Assembly (NCBI RefSeq): GCF_014201885.1
Contig: NZ_JACHFN010000004.1
Coordinates: 186,001 to 250,000, forward strand
Source of the DNA: Deinococcus budaensis
GTDB taxonomy: Bacteria; Deinococcota; Deinococci; Deinococcales; Deinococcaceae
Direction of reading: 5' to 3'
DNA: 64,000 bases
This document shows positions 49,234 to 59,428 of the stretch, piece after piece; position 1 is the first letter of the stretch, and each line of letters starts with the position of its first letter. The position numbers and the translations under genes are program-made. The notes under the pieces were generated by a model. It was given only the letters and a program-made list of their open reading frames with translations, ran no database searches and had not been told where the DNA came from.

Positions 49234-50103
49234 ATGTTCTACTACGACGGCAAATTGCAGTATCCGGTGCGGGTCGAGACGCCCGATCCCCGCTTCGCGC
49301 GCATGCTCCAGCAGGCCATTGGCGGCGTGGAGGGCGAGATGCGGGTGTGCCTCCAGTACCTCTTTCAGGCGTTCGGCGCGCGCGGTCCCAAGAAATACCG
49401 CGACATGCTGCTGGCGACCGGCACCGAGGAGATCGCCCACATCGAGATGCTGGCGACCGCCGTCGCGCTGAACCTGGAAGGTGCGCCGGGCGGCATGCAG
49501 GAGGCGGCGGCCAGGGCCAACCCGCTCGTCGAGGCCGTGATGGGCGGCATGGACCCCCGGCAGTACCTCTCGGCGGGCATGGCGGCGCTGGCCTCGGACG
49601 CCAACGGCGTGCCCTTCAACGGCTCGCACGTGTACGCCAGCGGCAACCTCGCCGCCGACATGTATTCCAACGTGACGGCCGAGGCGACCGGCCGCGCGCT
49701 GGCCTGCCGCCTGTTCGAGCTGACCGACGACCCCGGCATGAAGGATATGCTGCGCTTCCTGATCGCGCGTGACACCATGCACCAGCAGCAGTGGCTGGCC
49801 GTGATCGAGGAACTGGGCGGGCACCCCGGCACCCTGCCCATCCCCAACTCCTTCCCGGTCGAGGAGGAGCTGCGCGAGGTGAGCTACGACTACGTGTTCA
49901 CCGGCACCGAGGGTGTGCCGCCCCCCCAGGGCCGCTGGACCCAGGGACCCTCCCTGGACGGCCTGGGCGAGTTCCGCCTCGTCGCCGCGCAGCCGATGGG
50001 CCAGGAGCCGGCGCTGGCGCCCCCGCTGCCGCAGGCCTACGCCGAGGCCCAGCAGATGATGGGCGCGGCGGGAGGCGGCACGGGCGCGGGTTCGGACGAC
50101 TGA
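49234..50103 (+). CDS. manganese catalase
   Basis: This 289-residue ferritin-like protein disproportionates hydrogen peroxide with a di-manganese centre. Metal ligands are in GGVEGEMRVCLQYLFQ, TEEIAHIEMLAT, EATGRALACRLF and ARDTMHQQQW. A Pro/Gly-rich tail follows the bundle. ATG 49234 has AGGAGG 8 nt upstream. The 266-bp region shared with the divergent SDR gene contains an inverted repeat (CTTTGGA...TCCAAAG, about 49102-49165) that may be regulatory. A heme catalase lies 13 kb away, giving this strain two unrelated catalases. Confidence 0.94.
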   Translation: MFYYDGKLQYPVRVETPDPRFARMLQQAIGGVEGEMRVCLQYLFQAFGARGPKKYRDMLLATGTEEIAHIEMLATAVALNLEGAPGGMQEAAARANPLVEAVMGGMDPRQYLSAGMAALASDANGVPFNGSHVYASGNLAADMYSNVTAEATGRALACRLFELTDDPGMKDMLRFLIARDTMHQQQWLAVIEELGGHPGTLPIPNSFPVEEELREVSYDYVFTGTEGVPPPQGRWTQGPSLDGLGEFRLVAAQPMGQEPALAPPLPQAYAEAQQMMGAAGGGTGAGSDD

Positions 50104-50119
50104 GCCAGAGCTGGACCGG

Positions 50120-50158
50120 GAAGCGGCGAACGGGAGATGGTAATTCGCCCGCCGCTTC
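50120..50158 (+). terminator. terminator of the Mn catalase gene
   Basis: GAAGCGGCG / CGCCGCTTC forms a perfect 9-bp stem starting 16 bp after the stop and followed by TCCTTCTCT. The rest of the gap to 50406 holds smaller hairpins (AGACCTGA...TCAGGTCT at 50344-50370; TCACCGCGGTGA at 50376) on the regulator's 3' side, and I see no gene in it. Confidence 0.6.
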
Positions 50159-50406
50159 TCCTTCTCTGCGGCTCTGTGGCTGGCCCGTGGCTGAAGGACC
50201 CCGCTCCTTGCGTCCCGGCGAACCCGCTGTGGGCAGGCCGTCCAGAGAAGCGACCAGCGGAGTTCCGCCGCAGGGAAGACGGTACCCCCTTTGCCTGCAC
50301 ACAGGCCGCCGCCTACCGTGGTGACCCCTTCGTTCGCCCCAGGAGACCTGAGGGGTGCCGTTTCAGGTCTGGTGGTCACCGCGGTGAGACCTTCAAACTG
50401 AGGCTT

Positions 50407-51408
<1,002 letters not shown>

Positions 51409-51415
51409 GCCGCTC

Positions 51416-51421
51416 AGGATA
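51416..51421 (-). promoter_or_regulatory. leaderless -10 box of the SorC-type gene
   Basis: TATCCT on the minus strand ends 7 nt before GTG 51408. Confidence 0.5.
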
Positions 51422-51455
51422 CGGCGCTGCGGCTCCTGGCCCGTACCCGCGAGCA

Positions 51456-51505
51456 TGAACATGTGTTCGCCACCCCTTGACAACTGTTCAGCCGCCTCCA
51501 AAGAT
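51456..51505 (+). promoter_or_regulatory. glpF promoter with two operators
   Basis: A perfect -35 TTGACA (51477-51482), 17-bp spacer and AAAGAT form the glpF promoter. TGAACA-TG-TGTTCG (51456-51469) lies just upstream, and TTGACA-AC-TGTTCA (51477-51490) overlaps the -35. Centres are 21 bp apart, two helical turns, as at glpD. The sites also lie upstream of the regulator gene, so autoregulation is likely. Confidence 0.7.
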
Positions 51506-51620
51506 GAACGAACCGACAATGTGGCGCGGTGGAGGCGGGGCAGCACCCCCCCGGTGGCCGTCTGGACCCCCCGCCTCCCGAAGCCGCCCGGCCGCCGGGA
51601 GCAGTGTGGGGGGGAGGCAC

Positions 51621-52448
51621 ATGAAATTCACGCTGGCGCAGGAATTCATGGCGGAAGTGCTGGGCACCATGGTGCTGATTCTCTTTGGCGTGGGCGTGGT
51701 GGCGATGGTGGTGATCTTCGCCGCGACCGATCCGGCCGTGCCGGGGCAGGTCGTGAACGGCGGCTATACCAACATCACGCTGGGCTGGGGCTTCGGGGTG
51801 TTGATGGGGATCTTCGTGGCGGGCACGATCAGCGGGGCGCACCTCAACCCCGCCGTCACGGTCGCGCTGGCGGCCACCGGGCGCTTTCCCTGGAGCAAGG
51901 TGCTGCCGTATATCGCCGCGCAGCTGGTCGGCGCCTTTCTGGGCGCGGCCATCGTGTTCGCGGTGTACTCGGCGCGGTGGGTGCAGTTCGACCCTGACCT
52001 CGCCCGCACCGCCGGGGTGTTCAGCACCTTTCCGGCCGTGCCCGGGTTCTGGCCCGGCTTTATCGATCAGGTGGTCGGCACGGCGCTGCTGGTGGGCCTG
52101 ATCCTCGCCATCGGGGACAAGCTCAACAACCCCGCCGGGGCCGCCTGGGGGGGGCTGGCGGTGGCCTTCGTGGTCATGGCGATCGGCATGAGCTTCGGTG
52201 GGATGCACGGCTACGCGATCAACCCCGCCCGCGACCTGGGGCCGCGCCTCTTCTCGCTGGTGGCGGGCTTTCAGAACACCGGCTTTTCTAACGGCGTGTG
52301 GCTGGTGCCGGTGATCGGGCCACTCGTCGGCGGCGTGCTGGGCGCTTTCATCTACGACTTCTTCATCGGTCGGCCGCTGGCCCGCGCGGGCGAGGCGGTC
52401 GTCGGCGAGCAGGGCGTGGACCCGGCCTACAACCTCGACCAGCGCTGA
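51621..52448 (+). CDS. glpF: glycerol facilitator (aquaglyceroporin)
   Basis: This 275-residue MIP channel has six spans and both NPA boxes (SGAHLNPAVTVAL and YAINPARDLGPRL). The Asp in NPARD and the length mark a glycerol-conducting GlpF rather than a strict water channel. It lets glycerol enter for phosphorylation by the kinase encoded next. ATG 51621 has GGGGAGG upstream; the open frame before it runs through the promoter. An NAYNLDQR-like tail is ordinary. Confidence 0.94.
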   Translation: MKFTLAQEFMAEVLGTMVLILFGVGVVAMVVIFAATDPAVPGQVVNGGYTNITLGWGFGVLMGIFVAGTISGAHLNPAVTVALAATGRFPWSKVLPYIAAQLVGAFLGAAIVFAVYSARWVQFDPDLARTAGVFSTFPAVPGFWPGFIDQVVGTALLVGLILAIGDKLNNPAGAAWGGLAVAFVVMAIGMSFGGMHGYAINPARDLGPRLFSLVAGFQNTGFSNGVWLVPVIGPLVGGVLGAFIYDFFIGRPLARAGEAVVGEQGVDPAYNLDQR

Positions 52449-54017
<1,569 letters not shown>

Positions 54018-54178
54018 GGCCCCGGGAGGGGGCGGGCGCGGCGTGGCCCGTCCGTCTCTGCCCTCCCTTCAGCAACAGCAGCACAGCCCCCCAGAACGCG
54101 CCCGGAACGGTTTCTCTCCGGGCGCCTCTGCACCCTGGACCCGCCCCGGCCCGCCTCCCGCAACCGTGTTCCAGACCA

Positions 54179-54215
54179 TTGAACAGATGTGCAAACAGGC
54201 TGAACATCTGTTCAG
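54179..54215 (+). promoter_or_regulatory. glpD promoter with two operators
   Basis: TTGAAC (54179-54184), 17 bp and GAACAT form a promoter. TGAACA-GA-TGTGCA (54180-54193) overlaps the -35 and TGAACA-TC-TGTTCA (54201-54214, within a perfect 16-bp palindrome) overlaps the -10. Both centres are 21 bp apart, matching the glpF arrangement, so one repressor should control both promoters. Confidence 0.75.
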
Positions 54216-54254
54216 ATGGACCACCGCCTCCCCTCTGCCACCGAAAGGACTCCC

Positions 54255-55829
54255 ATGACCACCGACCCCCGCCCCGCCGCCCTCGCCGCCGCCACCTCCG
54301 CCGACCCCTGGGACATCCTGGTGATCGGGGGGGGCGCGTCGGGGCTGGGCACCGCCGTCGAGGCCGCCACACGCGGGCACCGCACCCTGCTGCTGGAGGG
54401 CCACGACTACGCCAAGGGCACCTCCAGCCGCTCGACCAAGCTGGTCCACGGCGGGGTGCGCTACCTCGCGCAGGGCAACGTGTCGCTGGTGCGCGAGGCG
54501 CTGCGCGAGCGCGGGCTGCTGCGCCGCAACGCGCCCCACCTCGTGCGCGACCTGGGCTTCGTGGTGCCCGCCTACGACTGGTGGGCCGGGCCTTTTTACG
54601 GGGTAGGCCTGAAGCTCTACGACATCCTGGCCGGAAAACTGAACCTGGGCAGCAGCAAGTATCTGGACCGCGAGGCCGCACTGGAACGCACGCCGACCCT
54701 CCAGCCCCAGGGGCTGATGGGCGGCATCCTGTATTTCGACGGGCAGTTCGACGACGCGCGGCTGGCGATCACGCTGCTGCGGACGCTGGAGGACCACGGC
54801 GGCGTGACCCTGAACTACGCGCCCGTCGTGGGGCTGCTCCAGGACGGCAAGCAGGTCGTCGGCGCCCGCTTCCGCGACGCCGAGACGGGCCGCGAGTACG
54901 AGGCGCGGGCGCGGGCAGTGGTGAACGCGACCGGCGTATGGGTGGACGACGTACGGCGGATGGAGGACCCGGACGCCAAGACCATGCTCTCGCCCAGCCA
55001 GGGAACGCACCTCGTCGTGGACCGCCATTTCCTCCCCGGCGACAGCGCGATCATGATTCCGCGCACCGACGACGGCCGGGTGCTGTTCGCGGTGCCCTGG
55101 CAGGGCCACGTGGTGATCGGCACGACCGACACCCCGGTCCCCGAGGCCAGCTTCGAGCCGCGTCCGTTGGACGAGGAGATCGAGTTCATCCTGACGACCG
55201 CCGCGCGCTACCTCAGCCCGGCGCCTGGCCGCGCCGACGTGCGGAGCGTGTATGCGGGGTTGCGCCCGCTGGTGAAGAACGAGAAGACTGACGGGGCGGG
55301 GTCCACGGCCGCAGGGGCCACGGCGGCCCTCTCGCGCGACCACATCATCCGGGTCTCCGGGGGCGGACTGATCACCCTGACGGGCGGCAAGTGGACGACC
55401 TACCGCCGCATGGGTGAGGACGTGGTGGACCGCGCCGAGCGCCTCGCGGGCCTGCCCGAGCGCCTGACCGTGACCCCGGGGCTGCACCTGCACGGCTGGT
55501 CGCAGGAGGACCGGCCTGACCACTGGAAGGTCTACGGCACCGACGCCGAGCGGGTGCAGGCGCTGCCCGGCGCCGACCGCCCGCTGCACCCGGAGCTGCC
55601 CTACCGCGAGGCCGAATTGCGCTGGGCCGTCCGCTTCGAGCGCGCCCGCACGGTCGAGGACCTGCTGGCGCGCCGCACCCGCGCTCTGCTGCTGAACGCC
55701 CGCGCGAGCCTGGAGGCCGCCCCCCGCGCCGCCGCCATCCTGGCCGAGGAGCTGGGTCAGGACCAGGCCTGGGCCAACACGCAGGTGCAGCGTTACCGCG
55801 AGGTGGCGCGGGGGTACGTGCTGGGGTGA
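54255..55829 (+). CDS. glpD: glycerol-3-phosphate dehydrogenase (FAD, respiratory)
   Basis: This 524-residue flavoprotein oxidises glycerol 3-phosphate to dihydroxyacetone phosphate, passing electrons to the quinone pool. It has the FAD motif VIGGGASGLGTAVEAATRG, the family signature SSRSTKLVHGGVRYL, and FAVPWQGHVVIGTTDT. The C-terminal DAO_C domain is present. The start has AAAGGA upstream. It has its own promoter, separated from glpK by 237 bp containing a hairpin at about 54107, but shares operators with glpF. Confidence 0.95.
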   Translation: MTTDPRPAALAAATSADPWDILVIGGGASGLGTAVEAATRGHRTLLLEGHDYAKGTSSRSTKLVHGGVRYLAQGNVSLVREALRERGLLRRNAPHLVRDLGFVVPAYDWWAGPFYGVGLKLYDILAGKLNLGSSKYLDREAALERTPTLQPQGLMGGILYFDGQFDDARLAITLLRTLEDHGGVTLNYAPVVGLLQDGKQVVGARFRDAETGREYEARARAVVNATGVWVDDVRRMEDPDAKTMLSPSQGTHLVVDRHFLPGDSAIMIPRTDDGRVLFAVPWQGHVVIGTTDTPVPEASFEPRPLDEEIEFILTTAARYLSPAPGRADVRSVYAGLRPLVKNEKTDGAGSTAAGATAALSRDHIIRVSGGGLITLTGGKWTTYRRMGEDVVDRAERLAGLPERLTVTPGLHLHGWSQEDRPDHWKVYGTDAERVQALPGADRPLHPELPYREAELRWAVRFERARTVEDLLARRTRALLLNARASLEAAPRAAAILAEELGQDQAWANTQVQRYREVARGYVLG

Positions 55830-55842
55830 GCCGCCTTCCTCC

Positions 55843-57138
55843 CTACACCCAGTTGTGCAGCGAGTCGCGCAGAATCCCTTCCAGGTCCTCCGCCGTCGGC
55901 ACCCTGGGCGCGACCGCCAGCAGGCGCTGCTGCTTCAGTGCGCCCGCCACCAGTGCGGGCAGGTCGGCCTCTCCGTACCCGAGTTCGGCCACGCCGCTGG
56001 GAGTGCCCACGTCGCGCATCAGGGCCAGCAGGGCGTTTGGCAGCGCCTCGGCGTCGTCGGGTGCGTACGTCTGCCCGGTCAGCAGGCTGGCGGCAAAGAC
56101 GTGCTTGGCGGGGTCCGCCGCGAAGGTGTAGCGGAAGGCGGCGGGGGCCGTCACGATCACGCTGAAGCCGTGGGGGACGAACGGGTGGTCCGCCGGATAG
56201 CCCGGCGCGCGGTAGCTGTGGCGCAGGCCCGCAATGGGGTACGCACAGGCGTGCGGGATATGCACCCCCGCCGAGCCGAAGCCCACGCCCGCCATGGTGG
56301 CCGACAGCATCATGAAGCCGCGCGCCTCGAGGTCGTCCGGGTCTTGCACGGCCCGGCGCAGGTACTGGCCGCCGTAGCGCAGGGCCTGGGCCGACCACAG
56401 GTCCGCGACCGGGTTGCTGCCCTGGTAAGGGGGCCGCTCGGCGGGAGTCGCCGGACGCGGGCGGGTGGTGTAGGGGCGGCTGAGCAGGCTCTCGGCGGCG
56501 TGGCACACCACGTCCAGCCCCGCCGAGGCGATCACGCCCCCCGGCGCGGTGCGGGTCAGCTGGGGGTCCACGATGGCCTGGGCGGGCCGCAGGTAACGGT
56601 GGCTGATGCCGCTCTTGACCCCCAGGTCCGGCAGGTCGAGGATCGCCACGGTCGTCGCCTCCGACCCCGAGCCGGAGGTGGTGGGCAGCGCGAGCAGCGG
56701 GCGCAGCGGTCCCGGCGGAGCGCGCCCGGCGCCGATGGGCGGATTGACGTAGTCCATCACCGTGCCGCCGTGGGTGACGAGCAGGTTGGCGACCTTGGCC
56801 GTGTCGAGGGTCGAGCCGCCCCCCAGCGCGACGAAGCCGTCCACCCCGGCCGCCCGCGCGGCGGCGGCGGCCCGCTCCAGGCTGGCGAGGTCGGGTTCGA
56901 CCCGGATGTCGGTGTAGACCACCGGGTCCACCCCGGCCGCCCGCAGGCTCTCCAGGACTCCCTGGGCCGCCTCTCCCCCCACCAGCGCGGGGTCGATCAG
57001 CATGAAAGCCCGCCGCAGGCCCAGCCGCGCGGCCTCCCACCCCGCGTCGGCGGCGGCGCCGGGGCCGAACTTGACGGGCGTGGCCTCGATGGTGAAGAGG
57101 GTTTCGTGCTCGGACGGGCGGTCGGGAAGCGTGGGCAA
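55843..57138 (-). CDS. iron-type alcohol dehydrogenase, hydroxyacid-oxoacid transhydrogenase-like
   Basis: This 431-residue group-III dehydrogenase has GGGSTLDTAKVANLL for NAD, the family signature PTTSGSGSEATTVAIL and metal-binding His in HIPHACAYPIAGLRH and HPFVPHGFS. GMNYVNPPIGAG-like VMDYVNPPIGAG and the long insert with YTTRPRPATP resemble ADHFE1 (4-hydroxybutyrate:2-oxoglutarate transhydrogenase). I place the start at TTG 57138, preceded by GGAGGT at 5 nt; no better ATG or GTG exists near the conserved start. It is convergent with glpD, 13 bp apart. Confidence 0.8.
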   Translation of the reverse strand: MPTLPDRPSEHETLFTIEATPVKFGPGAAADAGWEAARLGLRRAFMLIDPALVGGEAAQGVLESLRAAGVDPVVYTDIRVEPDLASLERAAAAARAAGVDGFVALGGGSTLDTAKVANLLVTHGGTVMDYVNPPIGAGRAPPGPLRPLLALPTTSGSGSEATTVAILDLPDLGVKSGISHRYLRPAQAIVDPQLTRTAPGGVIASAGLDVVCHAAESLLSRPYTTRPRPATPAERPPYQGSNPVADLWSAQALRYGGQYLRRAVQDPDDLEARGFMMLSATMAGVGFGSAGVHIPHACAYPIAGLRHSYRAPGYPADHPFVPHGFSVIVTAPAAFRYTFAADPAKHVFAASLLTGQTYAPDDAEALPNALLALMRDVGTPSGVAELGYGEADLPALVAGALKQQRLLAVAPRVPTAEDLEGILRDSLHNWV

Positions 57139-57225
57139 GGGAGACCTCCGGGACGGGGGTGGGAAGTGCAGCAAGCGGGCAGGACGACTTGGGCGCCAGT
57201 ATTTCACCTTCACCCTGCACGGGGC

Positions 57226-57260
57226 GGGGCGAGCGCGCACCCTCTCGCCGCGCTCGCCCC
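57226..57260 (-). terminator. strong hairpin downstream of the delta-60 gene
   Basis: GGGGCGAGCGCG / CGCGCTCGCCCC is a perfect 12-bp stem with an 11-nt loop, 21 bp after the minus-strand stop at 57282. No U tract follows, but stability and position support termination. Confidence 0.55.
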
Positions 57261-57281
57261 ACTTGCCGGATGCTCAGCCCT

Positions 57282-59072
57282 TCAGGGCCAGAAGCGGGCG
57301 CTTCCGGCGCTGACGACGACGATTCGGCCGTCCTCCTGGCGGACCAGGGCGCCCAGAGGCGTTTCCGCCCCGCTCAGGGCCACGGCGCCCAGTCCGGTGT
57401 TGATCTTGCCGCCGGTGCCGAAGGTGGTGTCCAGGCTCAGGTCAGTGTTGAGGCGCGCCAGTGCGTAGCCGTTCAGGCCCGTTCCGTCGTTGGTGATGGC
57501 ACGGCCGCCCACCAGCACACGGCCATCCGGCTGGATCAGCACATCGCTCAGAATGTTCTCGTTACCGAATTGACGCGCGGTGAATTCCACCGCCGCCTGC
57601 CCCTGCAAGCTGCCGTCGGTGCGGTAGCGTTGCACCAGGCCCGGCGAGAAGAAGCGGCCATCGTAGCCCACCACGACGATCTCGCCGTCTGGCTCCAGCG
57701 CCACACCGTTGTAGATACTGTACGCGCCGCTGCGCACGAACCCCCGGCCCGCGAAGGTGAGGTCCAGCGCTCCCGCCGCCGTCAGGCGGGTCAGCAGCCC
57801 CTGCCGCCCGCCGCCCGGATCGTCGGCCTTCCCCGCGATCAAGATCCGGCCGTCCGGCTGAATCGCCACGGCGCGGGCCTCGTCCTCGGTGGCTTCCAGG
57901 GAATCCAGGCCGTCGAAGCGCTGCACCACGACCCCGCCCCGGCCGAAGCTCGGGTCGAGCTGACCCCCGGCGGTGTAGCGCACCACCGCGAGGTCCCGTG
58001 AGGGAATGGTGCCCTCAGGGACCGGCTGCACGGTCGTCCCCGCCAGCACGATCTGGCCGTCGGGTTGCAGGGCCACGGCGTAGGCGACCTCGGCGTCCAG
58101 GCTGCCCAGGTCGGTGACCACCTTGCCGCCGCTGCCGAACGTGGCGTCGAGGCTGAGGTCGGCGTTGTAACGCGCGGCGGCGAAGTTGTTCCCGCTGCGG
58201 CCCACGACCACGACCCGGCCGTCGGACTGGCGCGCCAGCGCGTACGCGGCGTCCTCGGCCCCGAGGTCGGTCTGCACCTGCTGCACGCGGCCGTCGGGAA
58301 ACAGGCGCTTCAGGACGAAGTCGCCCCCCGCGCTGTCCGAGATCAATACGGCGCCGCCCGGCTCGGCCTGCGCGTCGGTACCGCCCACCTCGCTGCGCCC
58401 GCCCCGGCCGAAGCTGGTGTCCAGGCTGCCGGGCGCGGGGGCGCCGCTCGCCACGCAGCGGATCAGGGGCTGCGCCCAGTCGGCGTGGTCGTAGTGGATG
58501 TTGTCCCCGGCGTCGGTGACCACCAGCCGCAACTCGCTCTTGCCCGTGATGTCGAGGTCCACCCGCTTCGTCGCGCCCGCGCCCGTCAGGGTGCCCGAGC
58601 TGTAGGCCCTGGCCCCGTCGAGGTACACCTCGAACACCACGCTGCCGCGAGACCCCACCTCGTCGTCCACGCCGACATCGGCGGTAAAGCGGGTGCAGGT
58701 CGCGCCGCCGGTCCCCTTCAGGCTGAAGCGCAGTTCGCTCCCGGCATGGGTGCCGAAGCCGCGCTGGTACGTCTTGCCGTTCAGGGTGAGCGCCCGGCCG
58801 TCCCCGGCAAAGCGTTCGCCGTTGGAGCGGTCGATCTCGACCGGCCCCCAGCCGTTGCGGGCAGCCAGAATCGGCTCGTAGTAAAGGTTGTTCTCGCCGG
58901 GGGTCAGGCTCAGGGTGGTGAGCTTGCCGGCCGGGGCCGTGTAGGACCAGGGATAGCTGGCGCCGCCCGCGTAAGGGTCGGCCCCGGCCAGTGGGGTGGA
59001 CTGCCCGCAGGAGGCCAGCAGCAGGGCGGGGGCGGCGCCCAGCAGCAGGCGGCGTGATGCACGGTGTTTCAT
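57282..59072 (-). CDS. lipoprotein with NPCBM domain and delta-60 repeats
   Basis: This 596-residue surface protein has a lipoprotein signal (LLLASC). Residues about 40-200 form an NPCBM carbohydrate-binding domain (NGWGPVEIDRSNGE, GKTYQRGFGTHAGSELRF, GDNIHYDHADWAQP). The rest is a set of delta-60 repeats (SLDTSFGRGG, LDATFGSGGKVV, LDPSFGRGGVVV, LDTTFGTGGKIN, each with an ALQPDGQIVLAG-type strand), which fold as a beta-propeller-like array. It may bind polysaccharide and a second ligand. ATG 59072 follows GGGAGAAGAG. Confidence 0.88.
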   Translation of the reverse strand: MKHRASRRLLLGAAPALLLASCGQSTPLAGADPYAGGASYPWSYTAPAGKLTTLSLTPGENNLYYEPILAARNGWGPVEIDRSNGERFAGDGRALTLNGKTYQRGFGTHAGSELRFSLKGTGGATCTRFTADVGVDDEVGSRGSVVFEVYLDGARAYSSGTLTGAGATKRVDLDITGKSELRLVVTDAGDNIHYDHADWAQPLIRCVASGAPAPGSLDTSFGRGGRSEVGGTDAQAEPGGAVLISDSAGGDFVLKRLFPDGRVQQVQTDLGAEDAAYALARQSDGRVVVVGRSGNNFAAARYNADLSLDATFGSGGKVVTDLGSLDAEVAYAVALQPDGQIVLAGTTVQPVPEGTIPSRDLAVVRYTAGGQLDPSFGRGGVVVQRFDGLDSLEATEDEARAVAIQPDGRILIAGKADDPGGGRQGLLTRLTAAGALDLTFAGRGFVRSGAYSIYNGVALEPDGEIVVVGYDGRFFSPGLVQRYRTDGSLQGQAAVEFTARQFGNENILSDVLIQPDGRVLVGGRAITNDGTGLNGYALARLNTDLSLDTTFGTGGKINTGLGAVALSGAETPLGALVRQEDGRIVVVSAGSARFWP

Positions 59073-59238
59073 CTCTTCTCCCAGGAAACCCACGGTGAAA
59101 GGAGGCTCAGGATAGCGGTGGGGGGGGAAACTGTGTGGGTCGAGGTCATCCTGCGCCCCGTGTGAGTTTTTTTACATTTAGCTGGCCTTCATGAGTGTGG
59201 AGCGCCCAGGTCTGGGGCTGCCCCCGCAGCCGACGTTA

Positions 59239-59254
59239 CTCGTCACGTGACGAG
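59239..59254. promoter_or_regulatory. 16-bp perfect palindrome upstream of the acyl-CoA synthetase gene
   Basis: CTCGTCACGTGACGAG is a perfect palindrome, 39 bp upstream of a TACACT -10 box (59293-59298). TetR-type regulators often bind such sites, so control of the acyl-CoA synthetase is plausible. The 355-bp gap (59073-59428) contains no convincing gene. Confidence 0.6.
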
Positions 59255-59292
59255 CAGGGAGGGGGCGCGTGCGTGGCGGGCGGGGTTTGTCC

Positions 59293-59298
59293 TACACT
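59293..59298 (+). promoter_or_regulatory. candidate -10 box of the acyl-CoA synthetase gene
   Basis: TACACT lies 130 bp upstream of the start codon and downstream of the palindrome. No good -35 is seen at 16-18 bp. Confidence 0.4.
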
Positions 59299-59314
59299 CG
59301 GGGCACACACTTCT

Positions 59315-59358
59315 TCCGGCAGGCCCAGCTTCGGCAGGCCCAGTTCCCCGCAGGTTCA
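59315..59358. repeat. three degenerate 15-bp repeats
   Basis: CTTCGGCAGGCCCAG-like units occur in tandem: two near-identical copies sharing CGGCAGGCCCAG (59317, 59332) and a diverged third (CCCGCAGGTTCAG). They lie in the 5' untranslated region of the acyl-CoA synthetase gene. Confidence 0.6.
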
Positions 59359-59428
59359 GCGTTCCGCTGTCCCCGGTTCCCGCAGCCCCGCCGTGGCGGC
59401 TGCTTCCCCCCACTCCTCCGGAGGCCCT

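Noticed and set aside
59190..59249. 19-codon frame MSVERPGLGLPPQPTLLVT before the acyl-CoA ligase
   Set aside because: It has a TACATT box but at 12 nt, no codon bias for one amino acid and no following attenuator hairpin, and it ends inside the palindrome; probably chance.
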